Shown: in pieces, positions 5,302 to 5,305 of the stretch | Position numbering within the stretch: position 1 is the stretch's first letter | Layout of the letters: each line of letters begins with the position of its first letter | DNA from: CAZDUZ01 sp964508755 | Lineage (GTDB): Bacteria; Patescibacteriota; Dojkabacteria; SC72; JAFGCJ01 | Reading direction: 5' to 3' | DNA: 5,305 nucleotides | NCBI GenBank assembly: GCA_964508755.1 | Contig: CAZDUZ010000058.1 | Span: 1-5,305 of the forward strand | Position numbers and translations under genes: made by a program | Notes under the pieces: generated by a model | Databases searched by the model: none | What the model saw: only the letters and a program-made list of their open reading frames with translations | Told to the model about the DNA's origin: nothing

Positions 5302-5305
5302 GTAT

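Noticed and set aside
1..5305. CRISPR array, tRNA or rRNA
   Set aside because: No regularly spaced direct repeats and no tRNA cloverleaf or rRNA-like segment were seen on either strand.

Overview
The window is a 5.3 kb slice of bacterial accessory DNA, all genes on the + strand. It looks like the 3' part of a DNA-methylase-linked (defence-island type) operon followed by a recombinase cassette. Base composition is intermediate by eye and coding density is high. Most starts lack a clear Shine-Dalgarno sequence; the one ahead of base 1985 is the exception. None of this fixes the phylum. The bacterial assignment rests on the protein families: a type I restriction specificity-like domain, DUF5659, a MerR-like helix-turn-helix and a phage-type tyrosine recombinase.

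Layout. Bases 1-759 hold the end of a gene, cut by the window edge, that carries a single target-recognition domain of the HsdS kind. It is either the tail of a methylase-specificity fusion or a small separate specificity subunit. After an 87-base gap come two overlapping genes of unknown function: a 386-residue protein (847-2007) and a 313-residue protein (1985-2926) whose C-terminus looks like an OmpR-type winged helix. These two plus the methylase are probably one functional unit, with sequence-specific DNA recognition at one end and a DNA-binding regulator or effector at the other.

Bases 2927-3126 are non-coding. They are full of short dyads and copies of the 9-mer ACTTCACCA in both orientations, and hold a -35-like TTGACA. 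They look like a control region for the second cassette: an 87-residue DUF5659 protein (3127-3390), a 67-residue small protein (3371-3574), a 154-residue helix-turn-helix plus zinc-ribbon protein (3537-4001) and a 364-residue tyrosine recombinase (4073-5167). The first three overlap one another and are probably co-translated. The recombinase has all the catalytic residues and probably mobilises or once integrated the island.

The last 140 bases are the most unusual part. Two interlocked inverted repeats (5204-5215 with 5274-5285; 5234-5247 with 5286-5299) end in a T-run, and are preceded by a plausible promoter that would start transcription at about base 5204. Every imperfect pair is G-U compatible on the + strand. 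This is a candidate small structured RNA of about 98 nucleotides. A recombination-site hairpin or a complex terminator are the main alternatives.
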